Below, piece by piece: positions 20,382-27,530 of a stretch of 64,000 bases of DNA. The position numbers and the translations under genes are program-made. Every line of letters starts with the position of its first letter. Position 1 is the stretch's first letter. The stretch comes from CBFFRJ01 sp963530515 (GTDB lineage: Bacteria; Pseudomonadota; Gammaproteobacteria; Enterobacterales; Enterobacteriaceae), in contig CAUSEC010000001.1 in the NCBI GenBank assembly GCA_963530515.1, forward strand, positions 124,001 to 188,000, in the 5' to 3' direction. Below the pieces are notes generated by a model. It searched no databases, was not told the DNA's origin, and worked only from the letters and a program-made list of their open reading frames with translations.

Positions 20382-20675
20382 ATGACAGACGGACAATCAC
20401 CCTACTGCATCATATGCTGGGTGCATGGTCGGGTGCAGGGGGTTGGCTTTCGCTACAGTACCCAACATGAAGCGCAACGCTTAGGACTGACGGGCTATGC
20501 ACGGAATATGGACGATGGCAGTGTTGAAGTCGTGGCCTGTGGCGACAGCCAAAACGTCGAGCAACTGCTGGCGTGGCTAAAAGCAGGAGGGCCGCGTAGC
20601 GCAAGGGTTGAGCGGGTACTTACAGAACCGCATCAACCCGATAGTCGTTGGACGAATTTCGGTATTCGTTACTAA
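20382..20675 (+). CDS. yccX: Acylphosphatase YccX
   Basis: Acylphosphatases hydrolyse carboxyl-phosphate bonds of small acyl phosphates. The 97-aa protein holds the signature VHGRVQGVGFRYSTQHEAQRLGLTG (with the phosphate-binding Arg in GFRY) and the catalytic Asn in YARNMDDGSVEV. The C-terminus TNFGIRY matches family ends. AAGGAGG sits ideally before the ATG. It starts divergently from rlmI, and its stop overlaps the tusE stop region by four bases on the opposite strand. Confidence 0.94.
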   Translation: MTDGQSPYCIICWVHGRVQGVGFRYSTQHEAQRLGLTGYARNMDDGSVEVVACGDSQNVEQLLAWLKAGGPRSARVERVLTEPHQPDSRWTNFGIRY

Positions 20676-20998
20676 ATACACTTCACCGGTTTAGGCAGGC
20701 CAGCAATTTTTGTTGCCTGCTTAGCCGGCCCTTTAGGGAACAGGCGGTACAAATAGCGGCTGTTACCTTTCTCTTCACCAAACTTATTCGCCATCGCTTT
20801 TACCAGCATGCGAATGGCGGGCGATGTGTTGAATTCCAGATAAAACTCACGCACAAAACGCACCACTTCCCAGTGCTCAACGGCAAGGCTAATGCCTTCA
20901 TTTTCGGCGATGGCCGCAGCCAGCCCTTCACTCCAGAGCGTGGTATCTTTCAGATAGCCTTCGCTATCAGTTTCTATTTCCTGGCCTTCAAAAATCAT
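20672..20998 (-). CDS. tusE: Sulfur relay protein TusE
   Basis: TusE accepts persulfide sulfur from TusBCD and passes it to MnmA for 2-thiolation of tRNA wobble uridine. The 108-aa DsrC-family protein has WSEGLAAAIAENEGI, VREFYLEFNTSPAIRMLVKAM and the C-terminal arm ending KPVKCI, with the persulfide-carrying Cys next to last. ATG at 20998 gives the family start MIFEGQEIETD; four extra upstream codons are excluded because they lack a ribosome site. Confidence 0.95.
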   Translation of the reverse strand: MIFEGQEIETDSEGYLKDTTLWSEGLAAAIAENEGISLAVEHWEVVRFVREFYLEFNTSPAIRMLVKAMANKFGEEKGNSRYLYRLFPKGPAKQATKIAGLPKPVKCI

Positions 20999-21040
20999 GG
21001 TTTGTCGCAATGTCAGTCAATCACTGCCGGGCAGTGTACC

Positions 21041-21068
21041 AAAAAACAAAGCCCCGCTTAAGCGGGGC
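21041..21068 (-). terminator. Terminator after yccA
   Basis: On the minus strand GCCCCGCT-TA-AGCGGGGC is followed by TTTGTTTTTT, 20 bases after the yccA stop and before tusE, separating the two same-strand genes. Confidence 0.85.
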
Positions 21069-21089
21069 CTGAGTCAAACATCTTAACGA

Positions 21090-21749
21090 TTAATCGCGGC
21101 TGGCAAACCCGAGAATGCTCAGCAGGCTGACGAAGATGTTGTAGATAGAAACGTACAGGCTAACGGTCGCACGAATGTAGTTTGTCTCACCACCGTTAAT
21201 AATGTTGCTGGTTTCATACAGGATGGCACCCGTTGAAATCAGGATAAACACCGCGCTGATCGCCAGGTGCAGCGCTGGCAATTGCAGGAAGATGTTCGCC
21301 ACCATCCCGATCAGCACTACCACGATACCGGCCATCAGCATGCCGCCAAGGAACGACATGTCTTTACGGGTTGTCAGTACATAGGCGGAGCAGCAGAAGA
21401 ACACCAGCGCGGTACCGCCCAGCGCCAGGCCAATTACGTCACCCATCCCTGCGGACAGATAGGCGTTCAGGATTGGACCCAGGATGTAGCCCAAAAAGCC
21501 CGTAAAGGCGAAGGCAGACAGAATACCAATCGGCTGGTTAGCGGTTTTGTAGGTCAGGAACATCAGACCGTACATACCCACCAGCGTCAGAATCAGGCCC
21601 GGGGACGGCAACGCCAGCAGGGTGCTTGCGGTTGCTGTGATGGCAGAAAATGCCAGCGTCAGGCTCAGAAGAAAATAGGTGTTACGCAGCACTTTGTGGG
21701 TGCTAAGCAACGATGTACGGTCGCGCGAGGAGGTAATTATACGATCCAT
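21090..21749 (-). CDS. yccA: FtsH modulator YccA (Bax inhibitor-1 family)
   Basis: YccA is a seven-helix inner-membrane protein of the BI-1/TMBIM family that modulates FtsH proteolysis and protects jammed SecY. The 219-aa sequence starts MDRIITSSRDRTSLLSTHKVLRNTYFLLSL-like, the N-terminal tail used by FtsH, then shows about seven hydrophobic segments and ends YNIFVSLLSILGFASRD, where the C-terminal Asp pair region is characteristic of BI-1. In E. coli it is induced by the Cpx response; no CpxR box was checked here. Confidence 0.95.
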   Translation of the reverse strand: MDRIITSSRDRTSLLSTHKVLRNTYFLLSLTLAFSAITATASTLLALPSPGLILTLVGMYGLMFLTYKTANQPIGILSAFAFTGFLGYILGPILNAYLSAGMGDVIGLALGGTALVFFCCSAYVLTTRKDMSFLGGMLMAGIVVVLIGMVANIFLQLPALHLAISAVFILISTGAILYETSNIINGGETNYIRATVSLYVSIYNIFVSLLSILGFASRD

Positions 21750-22018
21750 GAGGCACTCTCTTTAACAGATGTCATAAACGATGAGGATAGGAAATCCCCG
21801 TTTCATTACCTAGTTGTTTTACCCATCTTTACTGAAAATGCAAGGCCATCAATCAAGCTGTTTATTCTGCGTTTTTTATAAATATTAGTATCAGTGCGCA
21901 TTTGTAAAAAATAACCATACCAGTGTCTTATATGTGACTGAAAAATATTGCTCTGACCGGTTTTGGGCGCTAAGAGTGTATGCGTGTCGTCATCAGAAAA
22001 ACTATCAAGGCGAAGGAT

Positions 22019-23656
22019 ATGAAATCACATTATTTAACGCGTGTTGCACTGAGTATGTTAACAATCAGTGGGTTAAGTGGTGCTACGTTGTCATTTGCAG
22101 CCAACGTACCCGAGGGAACCGAGCTTGCCGCGCGGCAGGAACTGGTCCGCAATAATGGCAGTGAACCGGCATCGCTGGATCCTCATAAAGTCGAAAGCGA
22201 CGTTGAGTTCACTATTATCAGTGATTTATTCGATGGGCTTGTTGCGGTTAAAAATGACGGCACGATCGAGCCGCGTCTCGCGCAAGCATGGGAAAACAAA
22301 GACAATATGGTCTGGATTTTCCACTTGCGCCCGAAAGCCACATGGTCTGATGGAACCGCCATTACAGCGAAAGATTTTGTCTGGAGCTGGCAGCGTCTGG
22401 TCGATCCCAAAACAGCGTCGCCCTATGCCAGCTATCCGGGAAATATGCATATTGAGAATGCCAGAGAGGTTGCGCTGGGCAAGGCATCACCCGACACCCT
22501 TGGTGTCAAAGCGTTGGATGACAACACACTTGAAGTTCGCCTGACGCAGCCCAACGCCGCGTTTCTGGCCATGCTTGCACACCCATCAATGGTGCCAGTC
22601 GACAAGATCCTGATTAACCGTTTTGCCGAGAAGTGGACCAAGCCAGAACACATTGTCACCAGCGGTGCCTACAAACTGAGTGACTGGGTGGTCAATGAAA
22701 AGATTGTCGCGCAGCGCAATTCGCGCTACTGGAACGACAAAGCCACGGTTATCAATAAAGTGACGTACTTACCCATCAGCTCAGAAACTGCAGATGTGAA
22801 CCGCTACAAGGCGGGAGAAATCGATATTACCTACACCATTCCGGTGAACCAGTTTGCCCAGTTGAAAGCCACACTGGGCGATCAGGTGAGCGTGCTGCCG
22901 TTGCTCTCGACGTACTATTACGAGCTGAATACCACCAAAGCTCCGTTTAACGACGCCCGTGTGCGGCGTGCACTGAACATGGCGCTTGATAAGGACATCA
23001 TTGCGCAGAAGGTGATGGGGCAGGGGCAGCGTCCGGCCTGGTTAATCAGTCAGCCGGAAATCGGCGGTGTGACCTTAAAAGCACCGGAATACGCATCATG
23101 GCCCCTCGAGAAGCGAATAGAGGAAGCCAAGAAACTGCTAAACGAGGCCGGATATAACGAGGCCCACCCGCTATCGTTCAATTTGCTCTACAACACGATG
23201 GAGACCCATCAGCGGCTGGCGATCGCGGTCAGCTCAATGTGGAAGAAAAACCTGGGCGTTGAGGCGAAGCTGCAAAACCAGGAGTGGAAAACCATGCTCG
23301 ACACTATGCATACCGGCAATTTTGATGCCGTCCGCTACGCATGGATCGCCGATTATGATGATGCTGCCACCTTCTTAAACAACTTCCGCACCGGTGACAG
23401 TGAAAATACCTCGAAGTACAGCAATCCGGCTTATGACGAGGTACTGCGTAATGCGGCGAAGGCGAAAGATGTCGCGCAGCGTGGCCAGGATTACCAGCAG
23501 GCAGAAGATATGCTGGCCCAGGATGTTCCGGCAATTCCCTTGTATCACTACGTGCGTACACACCTGGTGAAGCCATGGGTTGGCGGATTTGAGCCAGATC
23601 GCCTGGGGTATTTCTACACCAAGGACATCTATATCAAAAAACATGACGGCCAGTGA
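22019..23656 (+). CDS. Peptide ABC transporter periplasmic binding protein, OppA/MppA type
   Basis: This 545-aa protein is a cluster C (SBP_bac_5) oligopeptide-binding protein. It has a signal peptide ending LSFA before ANVPEGTELA, the family opener LVRNNGSEPASLDPHK, TKAPFNDARVRRALNMALDKDII and LLYNTMETHQRLAIAVSSMWKKNLGV. Residue-for-residue order follows OppA of E. coli, but no permease or ATPase genes (oppBCDF) adjoin it, so it must borrow a transporter, as MppA (murein tripeptide) does. It stands alone between yccA and serT. ATG at 22019 is chosen because it gives a clean signal peptide; an earlier start 13 codons upstream would add basic residues. Confidence 0.88.
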   Translation: MKSHYLTRVALSMLTISGLSGATLSFAANVPEGTELAARQELVRNNGSEPASLDPHKVESDVEFTIISDLFDGLVAVKNDGTIEPRLAQAWENKDNMVWIFHLRPKATWSDGTAITAKDFVWSWQRLVDPKTASPYASYPGNMHIENAREVALGKASPDTLGVKALDDNTLEVRLTQPNAAFLAMLAHPSMVPVDKILINRFAEKWTKPEHIVTSGAYKLSDWVVNEKIVAQRNSRYWNDKATVINKVTYLPISSETADVNRYKAGEIDITYTIPVNQFAQLKATLGDQVSVLPLLSTYYYELNTTKAPFNDARVRRALNMALDKDIIAQKVMGQGQRPAWLISQPEIGGVTLKAPEYASWPLEKRIEEAKKLLNEAGYNEAHPLSFNLLYNTMETHQRLAIAVSSMWKKNLGVEAKLQNQEWKTMLDTMHTGNFDAVRYAWIADYDDAATFLNNFRTGDSENTSKYSNPAYDEVLRNAAKAKDVAQRGQDYQQAEDMLAQDVPAIPLYHYVRTHLVKPWVGGFEPDRLGYFYTKDIYIKKHDGQ

Positions 23657-23792
23657 GACGCCGATTGTGCTGGTTTAGTGGTCAATGTGCTGTTATTTCA
23701 GGCGATTAAATCATATTTGTTTGTTTTTCAGGCAAACAGTTAATATCGGGCTTTACAGACGTCATCGGGGTGTTTATAGTGCGCCCCATACC

Positions 23793-23880
23793 GGAAGCGT
23801 GGCCGAGCGGTTGAAGGCACCGGTCTTGAAAACCGGCGACCCGAAAGGGTTCTAGAGTTCGAATCTCTACGCTTCCGCCA
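23793..23880 (+). tRNA. serT: tRNA-Ser (anticodon TGA)
   Basis: The 88-base gene begins GGAAGCGTGGCCGAGC and ends GCTTCCGCCA with the CCA encoded. The acceptor stem GGAAGCG pairs with CGCTTCC, the anticodon arm reads CGGTCTTGAAAACCG (anticodon TGA), the long variable arm is typical of a class II tRNA, and GTTCGAATC is the T loop. Sequence is nearly identical to E. coli serT. An integrase remnant points at its 3' end, so this is an integration hotspot. Confidence 0.98.
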
Positions 23881-24373
23881 AATTTAACAAGGGGTTACCG
23901 AAAGGTAACCCCTTTGTTTTTTGGGTTCGTCGAATCGGCTTAGAATATTTCCCCTGAATTGGTGGCTTATCGAGTGTCGGTGATACCTTCGTTTTACGGT
24001 CGTATACCAGAACCTGACTCTCGGTTTTGTGTCCACTGAACAATTGTTTATCCCGGCTGCTCCCTTCGTAATCTGAAATACCCTTCGCTTTTAAATCATG
24101 AAAAGTGCAGTCAAGTACATACCCCAGCTTAACGGATACCTTTTGCCTTGCGTCCTCCCATCGATGACTAAACCCTCTTTTACTAAAGCCGCTGCCATGG
24201 GTTCCCACAAGGACGAATGATCTCGGATTTGCAGGAATTGAGAACGAACTTGCCAGATCAAACGCCTGGCGAAGCCGCTCAGACCATTGTTTTATTTGGG
24301 CGACACTATTTTTACCTTGCTGGATGAATACTCCTTCCTTGGTGACTTGGCTCCATTTCATGTACAGCAGCAA
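23867..24373 (-). pseudogene. Truncated tyrosine-type phage integrase next to serT
   Basis: The 168-codon reading frame is the C-terminal half of a tyrosine recombinase. It shows LLYMKWSQVTKEGVFIQQGKN (corresponding to the usual LxWsdI..gvfi.q.KT segment), TFHDLKAKGISD (the HxxR/K box), SGHKTESQVLVYDRK (GH...Y box, Tyr nucleophile) and a basic tail. The N-terminal arm-binding and core-binding domains, with the first catalytic Arg, are missing, and the frame stays open only about 14 codons upstream of the first ATG. The last ~17 residues are encoded by the reverse complement of the serT terminator and tRNA 3' end. The gene is interpreted as a decayed prophage or island integrase; alternative names such as P4-type are possible. 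Confidence 0.82.
23891..23922 (+). terminator. serT terminator
   Basis: A perfect 9-bp hairpin, GGGGTTACC-GAAA-GGTAACCCC, is followed by TTTGTTTTTT. Read on the other strand it also encodes the last residues of the integrase remnant. Confidence 0.9.
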
Positions 24374-24479
24374 ACTGCGGATGCTGTGCGTGTGGTTGCA
24401 AAGGGTGTGAGCGCGCCAGTTTTACTGGCCCTATAATTCCACAAAAGAATACTGCCGCTGTGGCGATGCCCCACTTTTT

Positions 24480-24812
24480 TCAGTCATATAACCATTTCCC
24501 AGCTTTAGCTGATTCAATAATCATATTTAGGGTGAGCGGTTTCAGCTTGCGATTCTTCCATTGCTTTCTGAGTTTCCACTGCCACCAGAAAATTTCCGGT
24601 TCAAAGTAGTTATCTAAAACGAAATTGCTGTGCTCAATGCTATATCTGGTGAACAAATCGATTAGCATATCCTCCAGGTCTTCAGGAACGAGGTTGAAAT
24701 ATTCCTGAAACGTCCATTCTTTCTTCGCCGGGCGTTTACGTTCGCTGTAGTTTTCGGTGATGTACTGTAGAAATTCCTCTTCATCGGGTAGCAACATTAG
24801 AAATGAGTCCAT
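24480..24812 (-). CDS. DUF1493-like small acidic protein, candidate immunity protein
   Basis: This 110-aa protein resembles the DUF1493 family: an acyl-carrier-like opening with acidic residues (LNLVPEDLEDMLIDLFTRYSIEHSNF-type segment, PEDLEDMLIDLFTRY visible) and the typical end PLTLNMIIESAKAGKWLYD. No signal peptide or membrane helix is seen. Its start overlaps the end of the preceding gene by 16 bases, so the two are translationally coupled downstream of hcp. DUF1493 function is unknown; the place in an hcp-cargo operon makes an immunity role plausible, but this is inference only. Confidence 0.72.
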   Translation of the reverse strand: MDSFLMLLPDEEEFLQYITENYSERKRPAKKEWTFQEYFNLVPEDLEDMLIDLFTRYSIEHSNFVLDNYFEPEIFWWQWKLRKQWKNRKLKPLTLNMIIESAKAGKWLYD

Positions 24813-25249
24813 GCGATCCGATCTTTCGGTCGGGCTATAAAGTTGTATTTATTCCGGGTCTCTCTTGCAACCAGGGCAAACACAATGATTGCCTGAGTGT
24901 ATCCAACATACGGAACGGCTCGACCTATAGCTGCACCTATCTTGTTAGTGGATCGCACTTTACCCATACCAATAATTGTCTCAACCCTCAACCCATTCGG
25001 AAAACGAGCATCTTTTAAAATCCTACGAGCTATTTTGGAGGCGATGCTGGTACGGGAGCCTGTTGCCCCCAGAACCTTGCGTTTAGGTATTATGGGTAAG
25101 CCTGCCAGAATCGTTGCCGCGGTTTCTACTGATACACCTAAGTGATCTGCCAGGCTCTCAGCGAAAATCAATAAAAATAATTCTTGTGGAGTTACATTTA
25201 GGTGGCCGTGATAGAAGTAGGTCCCGTTAAGCTCTTCAGTCGTATCCAT
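24797..25249 (-). CDS. Small Hcp-linked protein, candidate type VI cargo effector
   Basis: I do not recognise a named domain in this 150-aa protein. It opens with an acidic, soluble stretch (MDTTEELNGTYFYHGHLNVT), then ETAATILAGLPIIP, a basic Gly-rich middle (TGSRTSIASKIARRILKD, GMGKVRSTNKIGAAIGRAVP) and a hydrophobic segment GYTQAIIVFALVA before a basic tail. It starts 9 bases after hcp with an AAGGTGG ribosome site and overlaps the following DUF1493 gene. A protein under 20 kDa directly behind an orphan hcp fits a cargo carried in the Hcp ring, and the amphipathic/hydrophobic part would allow a membrane-active toxin. Confidence applies to the gene; the function is a hypothesis. Confidence 0.72.
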   Translation of the reverse strand: MDTTEELNGTYFYHGHLNVTPQELFLLIFAESLADHLGVSVETAATILAGLPIIPKRKVLGATGSRTSIASKIARRILKDARFPNGLRVETIIGMGKVRSTNKIGAAIGRAVPYVGYTQAIIVFALVARETRNKYNFIARPKDRIAWTHF

Positions 25250-25258
25250 ACAACCACC

Positions 25259-25741
25259 TTATGCAGTTAGGCGTTCGTTCCATGCGTCGGAGAAGATTAT
25301 GTTCCCGTCGCAGTGCTTCCAGGTGATCTTTTCATAACGCAACTCTACAGTTTCGAGGTGGTTATTGTCGTTGTCACCTGGTGCAGCCATTGATGGCGAG
25401 ACCGAGACAATCCGCACGCCCTCAAGGAGTATATTGAAATACTCCACCTCCTGACCCGCATCGTTGATTTTGTAGAATTTGCATTCAGCCTTTTGCAACG
25501 CCTGGCCGGTAGCAACGGCTTTATACATATATGGGCTGGAGTAATCGAACTCTTTAACGATCAGGAGAGGGGCGTGGATGCGTTTGCCAGTCGGCTTACC
25601 TGTCAGATTATCAGTTGGGGTTGAAAGGGAGTGATGGAATCCTTTGAATTCGATGCTGAACTCTCGATCATGGACATCGCAGCCGCCCTTAATTAATGCA
25701 CCGCCATCGTCATAAATCCACATGTTTCCTGGAATAGCCAT
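25259..25741 (-). CDS. hcp: Type VI secretion tube protein Hcp (orphan)
   Basis: Hcp forms the hexameric rings of the T6SS tail tube and can carry small effectors in its lumen. The 160-aa protein begins MAIPGNMWIYDDGGALIKGGCDV and has SIEFKGFHHSLSTPTDN, RIHAPLLIVKEFDYSSPYMYKAVATGQ, and ends with LRYEKITWKHCDGNIIFSDAW; this is the enterobacterial Hcp1 pattern and normal length. ATG at 25741 follows AAGGA by nine bases; a longer reading (to 25801) would add 20 residues foreign to the family. No other T6SS genes are in the window, so it must rely on an apparatus encoded elsewhere. Two small genes follow within its operon. Confidence 0.92.
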   Translation of the reverse strand: MAIPGNMWIYDDGGALIKGGCDVHDREFSIEFKGFHHSLSTPTDNLTGKPTGKRIHAPLLIVKEFDYSSPYMYKAVATGQALQKAECKFYKINDAGQEVEYFNILLEGVRIVSVSPSMAAPGDNDNNHLETVELRYEKITWKHCDGNIIFSDAWNERLTA

Positions 25742-25891
25742 TTGAAAATCCTTGTATTGACCGAACACATAATGTGGACAATTAATAGACCGTAATTTCA
25801 ACAGGTTAGTCCAGTAAAAATGTGCTATAGATGACGTGAATACTCTGCCTTAAATCATTTGATGAGCGAATTTATTCGCCAGCTATCTAAA

Positions 25892-26053
25892 TTACATATT
25901 GTTCATGCGCTTACTAAGCAGCGTTAAAACTTTCTCTTCCTCAAAATGCTTTTGCGTCGGGTCTTGAACGTCCACGTTTTTGTCTGCTGAAATCAGGGCT
26001 GCTTTCTCGAAACTATAGACACACTCATTGCCCCGGTTCTTCGCTGACCGACA
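25892..26053 (-). pseudogene. Broken reading frame upstream of hcp (53 codons, no start)
   Basis: In the 376-base gap between hcp and the acyltransferase one minus-strand frame reads CRSAKNRGNECVYSFEKA followed by ALISADKNVDVQDPTQKH and FEEEKVLTLLSKRMNNM before a stop. The residue mix (acidic-basic helix, no odd repeats) looks like the C-terminus of a real protein, but there is no start codon and the frame closes upstream at a TAA. It may be the remnant of a gene removed when the island decayed. I could not assign a family. Confidence 0.3.
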
Positions 26054-26085
26054 TTATGGATACAAATGCAAATGGCGGTCAGCGA
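26041..26085. repeat. 10-bp perfect inverted repeat
   Basis: TCGCTGACCG at 26041-26050 is repeated inverted as CGGTCAGCGA at 26076-26085 around a 25-base AT-rich centre. It sits just beyond the acyltransferase stop at the open end of the broken frame. It has no T-run, so it is not an obvious terminator; it could be an operator or the scar of a mobile element. Confidence 0.5.
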
Positions 26086-26117
26086 TGAGATATAGTGCAA
26101 TCACTCTCACGCGTGGT

Positions 26118-27185
26118 TTACGCAGCTTTCCTCTGTGGGGCGTAAATAAATCGTCTCTCAATATATTCATAGCTAAAGTTTGCCAATAGTGCGGTGATGA
26201 CGGCAAAACAAGAAACATAAATGACAGTGCTATGAAAATAAGCAGTAGATTCCAGAAGTTTATCGAGCATCAGTCTTGTGATAATCATCGATGGTATGTG
26301 GCACAAATAAATACTGTAAGATCTGTCTCCAATCCAGTTAAGCAGAGACGAGCTAAAGGGTTTGCAACAGACGCCTAAGGTTGCGAAGGCGATAGCACCA
26401 CAGACACCAATAAAGGGAAGTTTGTAGACCGGGTTTATTACGGTTGTATAACAAACAAGTCCAATGACCGACAGAATAAATACCAGTAAATTTAACGCAT
26501 TATTTGACATCAAGCGCTTTAACTTATCCTGGTGCAAGAATATCAAGGCACCCAGCATGAAAGCCTGGGGTCGTATCCACCAGCCAATGGTTTCCTGATG
26601 ATTCACACCTGACGGTAAAATAAAGGAAAAAATTAATATAATGGCAATTAACAGCAAGCTGAGAACGCGCTGGTTAAGCGAAATCGCAAGCACAGCAAGA
26701 ATGAGGTATAACTGCCATTCCAGACTGAGTGACCAGGTAACCGACAATAATGGATCATACGGAACACCTGAAACTGTTTTAATGAAATAAAAAATATTCG
26801 ATATGGCAGTTAATGAATAAATCAGCGTATCAAGAGATTTTGCAGGAGATATCCCCATGTCTGGTGCTAAGAGATTCGCCATGAATAAACAAAAGATACA
26901 CCAGAAAAGTAACGCAGGCATAAGTCTGCGTACTCGTTTAAATAAAAAAGACGAAAATGCTGAAAAGGTTCGACCCTTTTTGTTTATTTCGCTATGCAGA
27001 CTCTTACACATCAGATATCCGGAGATGGCAAAGAATATATCGACGCCTGACCAGTATGCTGCTTTAGAATATGTCACCATTAGCCAGTCAGGAACAGGCA
27101 GTCGGTGAATGTGCTGGATAATAACAAGTAATATTGCAATAGCTCTTAGTGCTTGTATGTTGTGGTTTTTAATGTCTTGATTCAT
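26118..27185 (-). CDS. Acyltransferase family 3 membrane protein (OafA/YrhL-like)
   Basis: This 355-aa membrane protein has the acyltransferase_3 signature: IQALRAIAILLVIIQHIHRLP at the start, then the hallmark GVDIFFAISGYLM, LFKRVRRLMPALLFWC, and WSLSLEWQLYLILAVLAI. About ten hydrophobic helices fill the rest, ending YEYIERRFIY. Relatives O-acetylate surface sugars (O-antigen, exopolysaccharide, peptidoglycan) with acyl-CoA on the cytoplasmic side. There is no C-terminal SGNH domain, so it is the membrane-only type. The base composition is clearly AT-richer than the flanking core genes, and no polysaccharide genes adjoin it, consistent with horizontal gain. Substrate unknown. Confidence 0.9.
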   Translation of the reverse strand: MNQDIKNHNIQALRAIAILLVIIQHIHRLPVPDWLMVTYSKAAYWSGVDIFFAISGYLMCKSLHSEINKKGRTFSAFSSFLFKRVRRLMPALLFWCIFCLFMANLLAPDMGISPAKSLDTLIYSLTAISNIFYFIKTVSGVPYDPLLSVTWSLSLEWQLYLILAVLAISLNQRVLSLLLIAIILIFSFILPSGVNHQETIGWWIRPQAFMLGALIFLHQDKLKRLMSNNALNLLVFILSVIGLVCYTTVINPVYKLPFIGVCGAIAFATLGVCCKPFSSSLLNWIGDRSYSIYLCHIPSMIITRLMLDKLLESTAYFHSTVIYVSCFAVITALLANFSYEYIERRFIYAPQRKAA

Positions 27186-27530
27186 TTTTTCAATAATTAG
27201 GTGAGCATTAATTTCATCAGTTTACATAGTTTTTATCATATCGCCTACTTTTTAGAGAGATTGAGTGTTCCCATCTAATATTCGTTATACGGTGTCAACA
27301 GGGCCAGCTTTGATTAATCCATCCCTCAGAAAAATGATTGTATGTGCAGCTAAATTATAGCGCGGCCAATCATGCCAGAGCCGTTTCGATGTGCTGTCGT
27401 GAAGACCTCTCGACAGTGCTTTTGCCGGTGGCGGCAATCTTCAGTCAATGACATGAATGTCTAACTAATCTACAGCGGTTCCCTTATCATCATCGTTTAC
27501 CCTTTCCTCAGGCAGGTCGTGCTTACCGTG
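27186..27530. other. Island edge, no gene supported
   Basis: A 345-base stretch. The left part is AT-rich and would hold the acyltransferase promoter; the right part (from about 27360) is GC-richer like the core and leads to the DUF3750 gene. Short minus-strand frames around 27285-27440 are interrupted by stops and have no ribosome site. No copy of the serT 3' end was found here, though this is where the island's composition changes. Confidence 0.5.

Larger units (their letters stand above)
25742..26117. other. Intergenic region between hcp and acyltransferase gene
   Basis: No intact gene. It contains the hcp promoter region next to 25742 (AT-rich, with an AAGGA ribosome site), the broken 53-codon frame and the inverted repeat listed separately. 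Confidence 0.6.

Noticed and set aside
27285..27440. Short minus-strand frames that read like protein pieces (for example KIAATGKSTVERSS)
   Set aside because: Each is broken by stops within 25-55 codons in different frames with no start signal; too weak to call a pseudogene.
24374..27530. Search for a second copy of the serT 3' end (attR)
   Set aside because: No direct repeat of the tRNA 3' sequence was found by eye in the island or at its right edge.
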